Shown here one piece after another: positions 16,969-24,736 of a stretch of 45,509 nt of DNA. Position numbers and translations under genes: made by a program. The notes under the pieces were generated by a model. It was not told where the DNA came from, did not search any database, and saw only the letters and a list, made by a program, of their open reading frames with translations. Every line of letters begins with the position of its first letter. Position 1 is the first letter of the stretch. Source of the stretch: Ruminococcaceae bacterium UBA3751 (GTDB lineage Bacteria > Bacillota > Clostridia > Oscillospirales > Acutalibacteraceae); the NCBI GenBank assembly GCA_002371215.1, contig DFGL01000077.1, positions 1 through 45,509 on the forward strand, read 5' to 3'.

Positions 16969-17292
16969 TTAAAACTTTTGAAAATCCTCAACGTTGATAA
17001 TAAAAGCTATTCCGCCGTACTCTTCAACGTCAACAGCTTGATTTAAAAGCGAGCCGTCAACCGTGCTTTTCACTCCGGGAGTACGAACAATTCTTTTTGA
17101 TACATTGTTTTTTATTATTTTAATAAGGTTATCAACTCTGTCTTCATCGCATACAATCAAAACAGCGGTATGTCCATCTTTAAGAAATTGACCCGTTGTC
17201 GAAATCTTAGTAGCTGAATAACCGCCTTCAACGATTCTTGTCATCACCTTTTCGACGTCCGTATTGGATATAATAGTCATTACGAGTTTCAA
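16969..17292 (-). CDS. darA: Cyclic-di-AMP-binding PII-like protein (DarA/YaaQ)
   Basis: A 107-residue PII-like protein related to YaaQ/PstA/DarA, which binds c-di-AMP as a trimer. Recognisable segments are an N-terminal KLVMTIIS strand, GYSATKISTTGQFLKDGHTA (around residues 28-47, the T-loop base and ligand region) and the C-terminal GGIAFIINVEDF. The start is TTG, chosen because it restores the conserved Met-Lys-Leu N-terminus; an ATG four codons later would lose it. First gene of the darA-holB-ricT unit. Confidence 0.88.
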   Translation of the reverse strand: MKLVMTIISNTDVEKVMTRIVEGGYSATKISTTGQFLKDGHTAVLIVCDEDRVDNLIKIIKNNVSKRIVRTPGVKSTVDGSLLNQAVDVEEYGGIAFIINVEDFQKF

Positions 17293-17324
17293 TTAATCAC
17301 ATCTTTTCTAAAATATTCAATTAA

Positions 17325-17353
17325 ATTATATATTACTGAATAAATCTCTTCAA
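17325..17353 (-). promoter_or_regulatory. Promoter of darA-holB-ricT
   Basis: Minus-strand TTGAAG (-35, 17348-17353), 17-base spacer, TATAAT (-10, 17325-17330), about 30 bases before the TTG start. Confidence 0.65.
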
Positions 17354-17427
17354 TATCTTAATTATAAAATTTAAAATGAATTAACCATTTTATACAATTT
17401 GTTATCTACCTAATTACAAATAGTATA

Positions 17428-18366
17428 TTATATTATTGATGAAAGCGCAACAATTACAGGCATCGTAATTATAGAGAATACACTCGTCTGTCCTACAAGC
17501 TCACTCGGAAGCTTAGTATCGTTGTCATATTTAGCCGCGTACATAGCGGTATTAGTTGCAATAGGAGCAGACGCCGAGATAGTTAACGCAGTTCTCATTC
17601 CGCCCTCTACGCCGATAAGCTTGAAAACGCACATCATGGTTAACGGGATAAGAATCAGCCTCAGGAAAGAAACAAAATATATTTCCTTTTTGATGAATAT
17701 GTTTTTAAAACTGCAATTCGCAAAGAAGGTGCCGAAAACAATCATCGCCATAGGTGAATTACAAGCGGCAATTCTTGACATTGTATCACCTACAAACTCA
17801 GGCATTTTAACTTGAAGCAAAAAGAGAGGAATTCCGATAATAACGCTAACTGAACCGGGGTTAAGAAATAGATTTTTAACTCTGATTTCAGCCTTACCAC
17901 CGGAAATTTCATGGATACCGTATGTAAACGCAAAAACATTAAACACAGCTACGTAAACAGAAGCGTAGAACACGCCCTCGTCGCCAACTACGTTTCCCGC
18001 AAGAGGTAAAGCGAGAAATGCGGCGTTCGAAAACGTTGTTGCATAGTGGTATATACCGCTGATATTTCTCTCAGTTTTTTTGAAAGTAATAGCAGATATG
18101 CCCATACCGAGAATATGAGTAAGCGCAGCGAGTACAAAAGCTATTGCAAGCCCTTTTATATGCTCTGCCGTTCTCTCCATAGAAAGAAACGTATTTATAA
18201 CTGTAATCGGTAGTATGATATTAAACAGAAGGTCTATAAGCTTTTTGCCGTCAGTCTGTCTGAAAACCTTTGTTTTATCGGCAACAAAGCCAACGCCTGC
18301 AATAGCATATAGAATCAATACCTGATAAGCTACCGTTTTTAGATTATCAAAAAAATCGTTAAACAA
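17428..18366 (-). CDS. AEC-family transporter (auxin efflux carrier/malate permease type)
   Basis: A 312-residue integral membrane protein with about ten helices in two halves, typical of the AEC family (includes MdcF and MleP-type carboxylate carriers). Recognisable segments are ITVINTF near the end of helix 2, FSNAAFLALPL in the middle and ASAPIATNTAMYAAKYD late in the protein. The start is TTG, supported by GGAG nine bases upstream within the end of the preceding gene. It is the third gene behind citrate synthase, so a dicarboxylate or citrate-related substrate is possible but unproven. Confidence 0.82.
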   Translation of the reverse strand: MFNDFFDNLKTVAYQVLILYAIAGVGFVADKTKVFRQTDGKKLIDLLFNIILPITVINTFLSMERTAEHIKGLAIAFVLAALTHILGMGISAITFKKTERNISGIYHYATTFSNAAFLALPLAGNVVGDEGVFYASVYVAVFNVFAFTYGIHEISGGKAEIRVKNLFLNPGSVSVIIGIPLFLLQVKMPEFVGDTMSRIAACNSPMAMIVFGTFFANCSFKNIFIKKEIYFVSFLRLILIPLTMMCVFKLIGVEGGMRTALTISASAPIATNTAMYAAKYDNDTKLPSELVGQTSVFSIITMPVIVALSSII

Positions 18367-18368
18367 AA

Positions 18369-19178
18369 TCAGTTCTCCGTTTTATTTGTTTCAGAAACAA
18401 TATTTCTATAGAAAAAGAAGCAAAAAAGACTTAGCGCAACAGTTGTTACAATAAATAAAGCGTCAAAATTTACCTCTTCAAAATCCGAGCGGATTATTTC
18501 AATAACTCTGCTATATGAATACAGCATAGAAAAATAAGCGAGCTCAAACGAAAGCATTACTGTACTGCGTTTTGCACCGTTCTCATTTTCAACCTCTCTT
18601 GCAAGCGAATAGAAAAAGCACATTGAAAATGCAAGAACGATATACTCAAACATTCCGCTTATATCATCGGCAGAGGTTATACCGGCATCAACAAGCATTT
18701 CAAGCAACTTTCCCGCTATCCAGCAAATAGGCGCAAGGTGAAGCAGTTTAAGATACCTGAAATCGTATCTGCTGCCGGAGAAAGTCATCCCCGCAGTAAT
18801 GAAATATACAGTTGAGATAAAAGCAAACGCAGCCGTAAAAAGCTTTGTAAAAACAGCGATTCCCGCAACAAATCCTCCGCTAAAAAACAAAAGTGCAAGA
18901 GAAATGCAGGAGCCTACAAAGTCTATAAACAAGCCGACAGCCATAACGTAAGACATAGTGCCCATTCCCGAACTCTTTTTTAAAGAAAAGATTGAAACAT
19001 AGTTCTTAACAGACAGCGTATCAGCTGCTATCCACATTGCTCCGATAGCGGAAAACGCATAAAATATATAGTTTACCGCTCCGCTTTCTGCAACAGCGCC
19101 AAGGGCTCTTAAAAAGAGCGGAACGGTAACAATAATTATTTCTGTAACAGTACGGAGTAATCTGTTATTCTTAAGCAT
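18369..19178 (-). CDS. Membrane protein of unknown function
   Basis: I do not recognise this 269-residue protein. It has about seven to eight hydrophobic helices with few charged residues and short loops, no signal peptide and no obvious catalytic motif. AGAAGGAG precedes the ATG. It lies 30 bases behind citrate synthase and ends two bases before the TTG of the AEC carrier, so all three are probably on one transcript. Confidence 0.7.
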   Translation of the reverse strand: MLKNNRLLRTVTEIIIVTVPLFLRALGAVAESGAVNYIFYAFSAIGAMWIAADTLSVKNYVSIFSLKKSSGMGTMSYVMAVGLFIDFVGSCISLALLFFSGGFVAGIAVFTKLFTAAFAFISTVYFITAGMTFSGSRYDFRYLKLLHLAPICWIAGKLLEMLVDAGITSADDISGMFEYIVLAFSMCFFYSLAREVENENGAKRSTVMLSFELAYFSMLYSYSRVIEIIRSDFEEVNFDALFIVTTVALSLFCFFFYRNIVSETNKTEN

Positions 19179-19195
19179 TACTCCTTCTAACAGAC

Positions 19196-19210
19196 AGTAC
19201 CTCGGGTACT
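19196..19210 (-). other. Short hairpin between citrate synthase and the next gene
   Basis: AGTACC-TCG-GGTACT forms a six-base-pair stem that begins inside the gltA stop codon. There is no U-tract, so it is more likely an mRNA-stability or processing element than a terminator. Function is unknown. Confidence 0.4.
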
Positions 19211-20579
19211 ATCCCCTTTCTTCAATTGATATATACTGCTTTGGTTTTGAAACGCTCTTGTATGCAGGGCGCATAATTCTTCCGTTGGAAGTTATTTCTT
19301 CAAGACGGTGAGCGCACCAGCCTGAAATCCTCGCCGTTGCAAACAGAGGAGTAAACAAATCCTCGGGAATACCGAGAACGCGGTAAACGAGGCCTGAATA
19401 CAGGTCAACGTTTGCGCACATCACCTTGTCGTCGCCCTTAAACTCGGCAAATACCTCAGGGGTAAGCTTTTCAATGTTCTCAAGAGTTATGAATTCCTTT
19501 TCAAAACCGTGTTCTAAGGCAAGCTGTCTTGCATTTTCTTTAAGTATATTAGCTCTCGGGTCGGATTTAGTATAAACAGCGTGACCCATACCGTAAATAA
19601 GACCGCTCTTGTCTCCCGCCTCTCTATTAAGCACCTTAACAAGCATATCCTTTACCTGTGCTTCATCAGTCGGGTCAGCAAGATTTTCCATAAAGTAATC
19701 AAGCTGCTTAGAAACTTTTATATTTGCGCCGCCGTGACGCGGACCTTTAAGAGAACCGATACCCGCGGCAATAGCAGAATAAGTATCCGTACCGCTTGAG
19801 GTAAGAACTCTTGTTGCAAAAGTAGAGTTATTACCGCCGCCGTGGTCTGCATGAAGCATAAGGCAAATATCAAGGAGTCGCGCTTCCTCAATATCGTACT
19901 TTTTATCAGGTCTTATCTGTCGGAGAATGTATTCAGCCGTTGAAATATCCTTTTTAACGGGGTGAAGATACATTGACTTATTGTAAAAAGCACGTCTTTT
20001 AACCTGATAAGCCGTATTCATAATTGACGGGAACTGAGATACAAGCTGCAACGACTGGCGGAGTACGTTAGCGGTTGAAATATCATCGGGATTCTCATCA
20101 AAAGAATACAGAGCCATAACGCAACGCGCCATTTTATTCATAATATCCTTTGAGGGATGCTTCATTATAAGATCCTCAACAAATTCATCAGGCAGCGTTC
20201 TGCACGCTCCGATAACCTCGCGGTAAGCATTGAGCTGATTGTATGTAGGCAGCTCGCCGAAAATAAGCAGCCAGCTGATTTCCTCATAACCAAAGCGGTT
20301 ATCCTTAATGCAATTATTGATAAGGTCTTTAATATCATAGCCTCTGTATGAGAGCTTTCCTTCTTTCGGTACTCTTTCACCGTCAAGAATATAATATCCT
20401 TCAACGGAGCAAATACGGGTTAAGCCCGCCATAACGCCGGTTGCGTCACTGTTTCTGAGTCCGCGCTTAACGTCGTAACGCTCATAATCAGAGGTTTTGA
20501 TTTTATTATTCTTGCCAAGCTCTTCACAAAGAGTTGAAATGGCATCCATTGATATTGGGGAAATATAGTTAGTAGGCAT
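19209..20579 (-). CDS. gltA: Citrate synthase
   Basis: Condenses oxaloacetate and acetyl-CoA; 456 residues, the longer form found in many anaerobic Clostridia. Active-site segments are visible: LHADHGGGNNSTF (His), GSLKGPRHGGAN (His) and GMGHAVYTKSDPRA with the downstream DLYSGLVYR containing Asp. A 2-methylcitrate synthase activity cannot be excluded from sequence. AAGGAG is nine bases ahead of the ATG, and a near-consensus promoter lies upstream. It leads an apparent operon with a membrane protein and an AEC carrier. Other TCA genes are not in the window; in anaerobes it usually feeds glutamate synthesis. Confidence 0.93.
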   Translation of the reverse strand: MPTNYISPISMDAISTLCEELGKNNKIKTSDYERYDVKRGLRNSDATGVMAGLTRICSVEGYYILDGERVPKEGKLSYRGYDIKDLINNCIKDNRFGYEEISWLLIFGELPTYNQLNAYREVIGACRTLPDEFVEDLIMKHPSKDIMNKMARCVMALYSFDENPDDISTANVLRQSLQLVSQFPSIMNTAYQVKRRAFYNKSMYLHPVKKDISTAEYILRQIRPDKKYDIEEARLLDICLMLHADHGGGNNSTFATRVLTSSGTDTYSAIAAGIGSLKGPRHGGANIKVSKQLDYFMENLADPTDEAQVKDMLVKVLNREAGDKSGLIYGMGHAVYTKSDPRANILKENARQLALEHGFEKEFITLENIEKLTPEVFAEFKGDDKVMCANVDLYSGLVYRVLGIPEDLFTPLFATARISGWCAHRLEEITSNGRIMRPAYKSVSKPKQYISIEERG

Positions 20580-20643
20580 AAAAGATTTCTCCTTAAATAC
20601 TTTTAGTAAAAAAGTAATCTTATATTATACTTATAGAACATAT

Positions 20644-20672
20644 ATTATACTAAAAATATATTATAAAGTCAA
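20644..20672 (-). promoter_or_regulatory. Sigma-A promoter of gltA
   Basis: Minus-strand TTGACT (-35, 20667-20672), 17-base spacer, TATAAT (-10, 20644-20649), about 65 bases before the start. Confidence 0.75.
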
Positions 20673-20687
20673 GAAACGGAGAACACA

Positions 20688-20846
20688 ATGAAAAAAGCAT
20701 TTACACTGTTTTTAATTATTCTTTTACTGACAGCATTAATACCTTTGTCAATATTTTTTGAAAAATCCGAAAAAAAATCGGAAAGTGAGCTTGTAACGAT
20801 TTTCAGCTCAGTAATTATTTGCGAAACACCGTATAATCGTTTATAG
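20688..20846 (+). CDS. Small hydrophobic ORF, possibly a truncated gene start
   Basis: A 52-codon plus-strand frame, with ACGGAG seven bases before its ATG. It begins MKKAFTLFLIILLLTALIP, a clear signal peptide or single membrane helix, followed by a charged stretch (FFEKSEKKSESELVTIF). Its last 32 bases run antisense over the 3' end of gerAC. The N-terminus resembles starts of exported sporulation proteins such as SpoIID, so it may be a remnant of such a gene cut at the gerAC junction; that is speculation. It may equally be non-coding: the region also holds a weak terminator for the opposite strand. Confidence 0.35.
   Translation: MKKAFTLFLIILLLTALIPLSIFFEKSEKKSESELVTIFSSVIICETPYNRL
20766..20782 (-). 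terminator. Weak terminator candidate of the gerA operon
   Basis: TCCGA, seven-base A/T loop, TCGGA, followed in the minus direction by TTTTT, about 30 bases after the gerAC stop. The stem is only five base pairs. Confidence 0.45.
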
Positions 20847-21399
20847 CTTCAATAAGCGGCAAATCGTTTTTTTTCTTTGTATTAAGAAAATCGTTTACCG
20901 TAAAGCATAAGTTATCGCGCTTTAGCTGTTTACAGATATTTTCAGCAGGAACCCGCTTCCCCTGTTGTTTATTATTTATTATTTCTTCTGCGTTGCCTTT
21001 ACTGCGAATAATATAAACGTCGGGCCTTACTGTATTTCCGTCGCTCAGAAAGCTTAACAATTCCCGGCTTGCTATATCAACATTCTCACCAAGAACAATC
21101 AGCTTATTCTGTCCGAAGAAAAGCGATTCGGCGATTACCTTTTCAACGTTTTTTACAGCGTCAGTAATCGTATATCCCTTCCCCGTTGTAACGCCTGTAA
21201 TATTCCCGTTAATTCCCTCGTTTGTACCCGTCCCCTTATTTATCACAAGGTACTGAAGCGAAACTTTAATTACCCCGTTTTCTTCATCAATTCCAACCGC
21301 CTGAACAATCGCCATATTGGTAAGTCTGTGGCTGTTTGAACAAGCAGAGAAGCTAAACAAAACAAGGAGTATACAAAATAATGCTATCGTTTTTTTCAT
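20815..21399 (-). CDS. gerAC: Short GerAC-like germination lipoprotein
   Basis: The C subunit of a GerA-type germinant receptor, with a lipobox ending at Cys20 (FSFSAC). The 194 residues match only the N-terminal domain of the family: NMAIVQAVGIDEENGVIKVSLQYLV (about 27-51), TISDAVKN-like TITDAVKNVEKV, FFGQNKLIVLGE and RPDVYIIRSKG. Usual GerAC proteins are about 360-400 residues, and the stop falls just where ...LIEAINDYTVFRK would lead into the C-terminal domain. No continuation is visible in other frames. The gene starts inside the gerAB stop (ATGA). It may be a truncated but functional short form, or decaying. Confidence 0.8.
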   Translation of the reverse strand: MKKTIALFCILLVLFSFSACSNSHRLTNMAIVQAVGIDEENGVIKVSLQYLVINKGTGTNEGINGNITGVTTGKGYTITDAVKNVEKVIAESLFFGQNKLIVLGENVDIASRELLSFLSDGNTVRPDVYIIRSKGNAEEIINNKQQGKRVPAENICKQLKRDNLCFTVNDFLNTKKKNDLPLIEAINDYTVFRK

Positions 21400-22205
21400 C
21401 TCTTACCCCTTTTAAGAAAGATTAATCCTGCGTCTGTTAAGGCAGTACACTTAAAAAGCAAAGCAAAAAGAGTAGAGCTTGTAAAAAGAATATCAAGCCT
21501 GGTAAGCGTACCTATACCCGCAAGTCTGAACAGAGTATAAACAGGATAGCTGTAATAACTTTCGGCAGTTCCGCAGATACATATTACAAAAAGCATTATA
21601 ACACCTATGAAAGCGTATGAAGCAGCGACTGAAAGTTTTAGCGCTTTGAAGGAGTTTCTACTGTCTTTTGAAGAAAAAGCCATATACATAATTGGCGTAT
21701 CAAGACATTTAATTAGTGAATACAAATTAAACGACGGCTCAAAATTCGTTGAAGTAATATAATCAATATGGAAGATTTTAATATTTGATAAAAGTACAGT
21801 TGCAACCGAAACGGTAATTACAACACAGCAAAATGAAGAAAACCTCGCTAACGCATTACTTTTCAGAGATACAGAATAAATAATTGCAGAAACCGTCAGT
21901 ATTATCAGCAAAATGCTGCTGAAATCAGGATGTACGGCTTCATTGATAAAAGAAATATATGAAACAACAGACTGTACAGTAAGCAGCATTGCCGATAAAA
22001 AAAGAAGAAAATAAACCGCACCCCTGATTTTCACTTTCCTTAAGATTAATTCAGCAAGCATTGAAAAAACAAAAGTAACAAAGAAATAAACTGTAATATC
22101 AGTAACGGAGCGAATGCTTAAAAACATCGAGTACAGCCTTACCGTAAACAGTGTAAAAAACAACTGAAAATCAGACATACAGCCAAAATCCGCTTTGCTT
22201 TTCAT
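21396..22205 (-). CDS. gerAB: Short GerAB-like germinant receptor permease
   Basis: A membrane subunit of the GerA-type receptor, related to APC-superfamily transporters. The N-terminus (MSDFQLFFTLFTVRLYSM) fits GerAB, and the C-terminal end has a plausible last helix. Only 269 residues and about eight hydrophobic segments are present, against about 360 residues and ten helices in the usual family. A GTG four codons upstream is possible, but ATG placed four bases after the gerAA stop (TAAAATG) is preferred. Flanked by gerAA and gerAC with overlap or near overlap, so coupled expression is expected. Confidence 0.75.
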   Translation of the reverse strand: MKSKADFGCMSDFQLFFTLFTVRLYSMFLSIRSVTDITVYFFVTFVFSMLAELILRKVKIRGAVYFLLFLSAMLLTVQSVVSYISFINEAVHPDFSSILLIILTVSAIIYSVSLKSNALARFSSFCCVVITVSVATVLLSNIKIFHIDYITSTNFEPSFNLYSLIKCLDTPIMYMAFSSKDSRNSFKALKLSVAASYAFIGVIMLFVICICGTAESYYSYPVYTLFRLAGIGTLTRLDILFTSSTLFALLFKCTALTDAGLIFLKRGKR

Positions 22206-22206
22206 T

Positions 22207-23649
22207 TTAATCAGCACCCTTTAAATTGTTGACGTTTACCTTTCTTTTAGAAAGCTTCCGCCAGTTTTCCCTGATTACCGTATCACCGATTGAGCTTACG
22301 GTCAAAGGCGACAGAGGAACGCTGTAAGGAATCCCATATTGATTGAGCGCCGAAATATTCATAAACAGCACACCGATACCGAGAATTACGCCGTATATTC
22401 CCGCAAAGCCTGCAAGCAGTATAAAGATAATTCTGATAATTGCAACGCTTTCGTAAAGCGGATAGACAACGTATGAGGATATAGCAGTAAGTGCAACAAC
22501 AACGAGCATCGGCTCGCCTATTATTCCTGCAGTAACCATCGCTTCACCGATAACAATAGCTCCGATTATTGAGACAGCGTGACCTATCGGCTTGGGCAAT
22601 CTCAGCCCTGCTTCACGCATTATTTCGTAAAGAATATGGATAATTACAGCTTCAACAACAAGCGGGAAAGGCGTCGTTTCTTCACTTGCAGCGACGATAT
22701 AGAGCAGAGTTGTAGGAATCAATTCCTGATGATGAGCGCCGACTGCAACATAAAAAGCGGGTAAAAAACATGAAATCAAAAACGAAATATACTTCAGTAC
22801 CCTTATAAAGCTTGAATAAAACGGCGGGTTATTATAATCATCGAGAGAAGAAAAATTATCCGTAAAAAGATAGGGTACATAAATCACGAACGGCGTTCCC
22901 TCAACCATTATTCCAACCCTTCCCTCAAGCAGCTTTGAGGCTAACACGTCAGGTCGTTCCGTATTGCCGACGCTCGGAAAAAATGATTTTAAATCCGTAC
23001 TTAAAAACGCTTTAATACACCCGTAATCAGGTACGGTATCAAGTGAGGCATTTCTGATTCTCTCTTCAATTTCTTCAATCAAATCACTATCCGCCTGATT
23101 ATCAATATACGCAATGACAACCGGTGTCTTGGCGGATTTACCTACGTTAATCTGTTTAAGCTTTAAATGCGGAGTTTTAAGGCGTTTTCTGAGCAATGCT
23201 TTATTATCGTTAAGGGTTTCAACAAAACATTCTTTTGCGCCCTTTACCATTGCTTCGTTGGTAGGCTCGTCCGTACTGCGCCTGTTCCACCCCTGTACGC
23301 CCATTGCAAGAGCGTGCGGGCAGCCTTCGAGAATAAAGACGGCAAATCCGCTCATAAGAAGAAATTCACACTCTTCAAAGGTAACTATGTCTTTAAGCTC
23401 AATTGCTCCTGCAACCGAGCTTTTTATTATTTCAAAACTTTTATAAGCAGTTTCCGTCTTAATCTCTGCGTTAAGAATCGGCTGAATTATAAGCCTGTTA
23501 ACCTGAAGAGTGTCAACAAGTCCGTCCATTGCCATAAAAAAAGCCCTTTTTTCGCAGATTTTAACCTCTCTAAAAAGAAAATCCGAGCAATTCTTAAAAT
23601 CTGCTTTAAAAGAAGCTGCGTTAAGCTCATAATTATCAAGTAAATACAT
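22207..23649 (-). CDS. gerAA: GerAA-type germinant receptor subunit A
   Basis: A spore germination receptor subunit of 480 residues, full length. A soluble N-terminal domain includes GCPHALAMGVQGWNRRSTDEP and VRP-type segments. It is followed by NTERPDVLASKLLEGRVGIMVEG (about 225-250), a hallmark of the family, then five to six membrane helices from about 280. It sits in the spore inner membrane with GerAB and GerAC and takes part in the response to nutrients. CAGGTGATTGA precedes the ATG, and a sigma-G-like promoter lies just upstream. First gene of the operon. Confidence 0.93.
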   Translation of the reverse strand: MYLLDNYELNAASFKADFKNCSDFLFREVKICEKRAFFMAMDGLVDTLQVNRLIIQPILNAEIKTETAYKSFEIIKSSVAGAIELKDIVTFEECEFLLMSGFAVFILEGCPHALAMGVQGWNRRSTDEPTNEAMVKGAKECFVETLNDNKALLRKRLKTPHLKLKQINVGKSAKTPVVIAYIDNQADSDLIEEIEERIRNASLDTVPDYGCIKAFLSTDLKSFFPSVGNTERPDVLASKLLEGRVGIMVEGTPFVIYVPYLFTDNFSSLDDYNNPPFYSSFIRVLKYISFLISCFLPAFYVAVGAHHQELIPTTLLYIVAASEETTPFPLVVEAVIIHILYEIMREAGLRLPKPIGHAVSIIGAIVIGEAMVTAGIIGEPMLVVVALTAISSYVVYPLYESVAIIRIIFILLAGFAGIYGVILGIGVLFMNISALNQYGIPYSVPLSPLTVSSIGDTVIRENWRKLSKRKVNVNNLKGAD

Positions 23650-23663
23650 TCAATCACCTGTAT

Positions 23664-23693
23664 TATTATGGATAAAACCGCAAATAATATACA
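23664..23693 (-). promoter_or_regulatory. Candidate sigma-G-type (forespore) promoter of gerAA
   Basis: Minus-strand TGTATA (23688-23693), 17-base spacer, CATAATA (23664-23670). This fits the GYATR and CATnnTA elements known for sigma-G promoters of germination genes in Bacillus. It is close to the start codon (14 bases), so the leader would be very short, which is the main doubt. Confidence 0.45.
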
Positions 23694-23708
23694 AAACGAG
23701 GTGATTCA

Positions 23709-24344
23709 ATGAGCATAACAGTTATCAGAGCAATTATAATATATATAACGGTAATTATTGCCGTAAGGATTATGGGAAAACGGCAGCTTGGCGAATTATC
23801 AAACCATGAATTTGTTATAACCGTTCTTATTTCAGCCGTTGCGACCATTCCTCTTGAGGACAACGCAATCCCACTCACAAATTCGCTTTTGCCGATATTG
23901 ATTTTTATAAGCTTAGAGATTATTGAAAGCGCAATTTCAATGAAGTCTTATAAATTTTCACAGCTTCTTGAAGGCAAGCCGATAATCATTATAAAAGACG
24001 GAAAGCTTCAACAAAAAGAATTAAAAAGACTTCGAATGACGGTAAGCGACGTGCTTGACAATCTCAGAAGTCAGGGAATCTTTGAATTAAGTGAAGTAAA
24101 AAATGCAATAGTTGAAGCTAACGGAAAGCTTTCAGTACAAAGGAATGACGATAGCTCAGAGATAAATATTCCGATTGTGCTTGACGGTAAAACAATTACA
24201 AATTATTTCGGTAACGAAATATTAAGTAATGAAGAAATAACGCTTATAGTTAAATCGCAGAATATGGAATTAAAAAGAATTATGCTGCTGACTCTTGATA
24301 AAAACGGAAAAGCTCAATTAATTGAAAAGGAGAAGAATAAATGA
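23709..24344 (+). CDS. DUF421 (YetF-type) membrane protein
   Basis: A 211-residue protein with three N-terminal membrane helices (about 1-80) containing the family signature RIMGKRQLGELSNHEFVITV. A cytoplasmic domain follows with GKPIIIIKDGKL, LKRLRMTVSDVLDNLRSQGIF and IVEANGKLSV. DUF421 proteins are common in sporulating Firmicutes, and related ones (2Duf) sit in the spore membrane and affect heat resistance; the exact role here is unknown. It is transcribed away from gerAA across a 59-base gap. CGAGGTGATTCA precedes the ATG. Its stop overlaps the next gene by four bases. Confidence 0.88.
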   Translation: MSITVIRAIIIYITVIIAVRIMGKRQLGELSNHEFVITVLISAVATIPLEDNAIPLTNSLLPILIFISLEIIESAISMKSYKFSQLLEGKPIIIIKDGKLQQKELKRLRMTVSDVLDNLRSQGIFELSEVKNAIVEANGKLSVQRNDDSSEINIPIVLDGKTITNYFGNEILSNEEITLIVKSQNMELKRIMLLTLDKNGKAQLIEKEKNK

Positions 24345-24694
24345 ACAGGCTTTGGTTTGCGGTAATTTTTATAATTACAGCTTTCGCGGTTTGCTTTTAC
24401 GAGCAAGCGTACACCGAAAACTTTTGCAGAGAAATTGATTCAAAGGCTTCGCTTGCAATTCAGGCGCTTAATGAAAACGATAACGGAAAGTATTACGAGT
24501 GTATAAAAGATATGGACAATCTATGGAAGAAGAAAAATGATATGGTTTATTCAGTTAATAATCACGTTTTGGTTGACGAGCTTTCTTTTAAGATAAACAG
24601 CGCTTACGGACGAAAAGAAAAGGTTTATGAAATTAAAGCAGTTGCCTACGCCATCAGAGAAAACAATAAAATTAAACTTTCCAATATACTTTAA
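24341..24694 (+). CDS. DUF4363-type small exported or membrane-anchored protein
   Basis: A 117-residue protein with one N-terminal hydrophobic segment (LWFAVIFIITAFAVCF). The rest is a helical, charged extracytoplasmic domain with WKKKNDMVYSVNNH. This is the usual partner placed directly behind DUF421 genes in Clostridia; its function is unknown. GGAG lies in the end of the DUF421 gene and the start overlaps its stop (ATGA), so the two are coupled. Confidence 0.78.
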   Translation: MNRLWFAVIFIITAFAVCFYEQAYTENFCREIDSKASLAIQALNENDNGKYYECIKDMDNLWKKKNDMVYSVNNHVLVDELSFKINSAYGRKEKVYEIKAVAYAIRENNKIKLSNIL

Positions 24695-24702
24695 TAAAAA
24701 TA

Positions 24703-24723
24703 GGCGTAAGCATTGCTTACGCC
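24703..24723. terminator. Bidirectional terminator between DUF4363 gene and tarJ
   Basis: GGCGTAAGC-ATT-GCTTACGCC, a perfect nine-base-pair stem, flanked by AT-rich sequence on both sides. It can end transcripts from the plus-strand pair and from the minus-strand tarIJ. Confidence 0.85.
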
Positions 24724-24736
24724 TTAATAAATTGAA

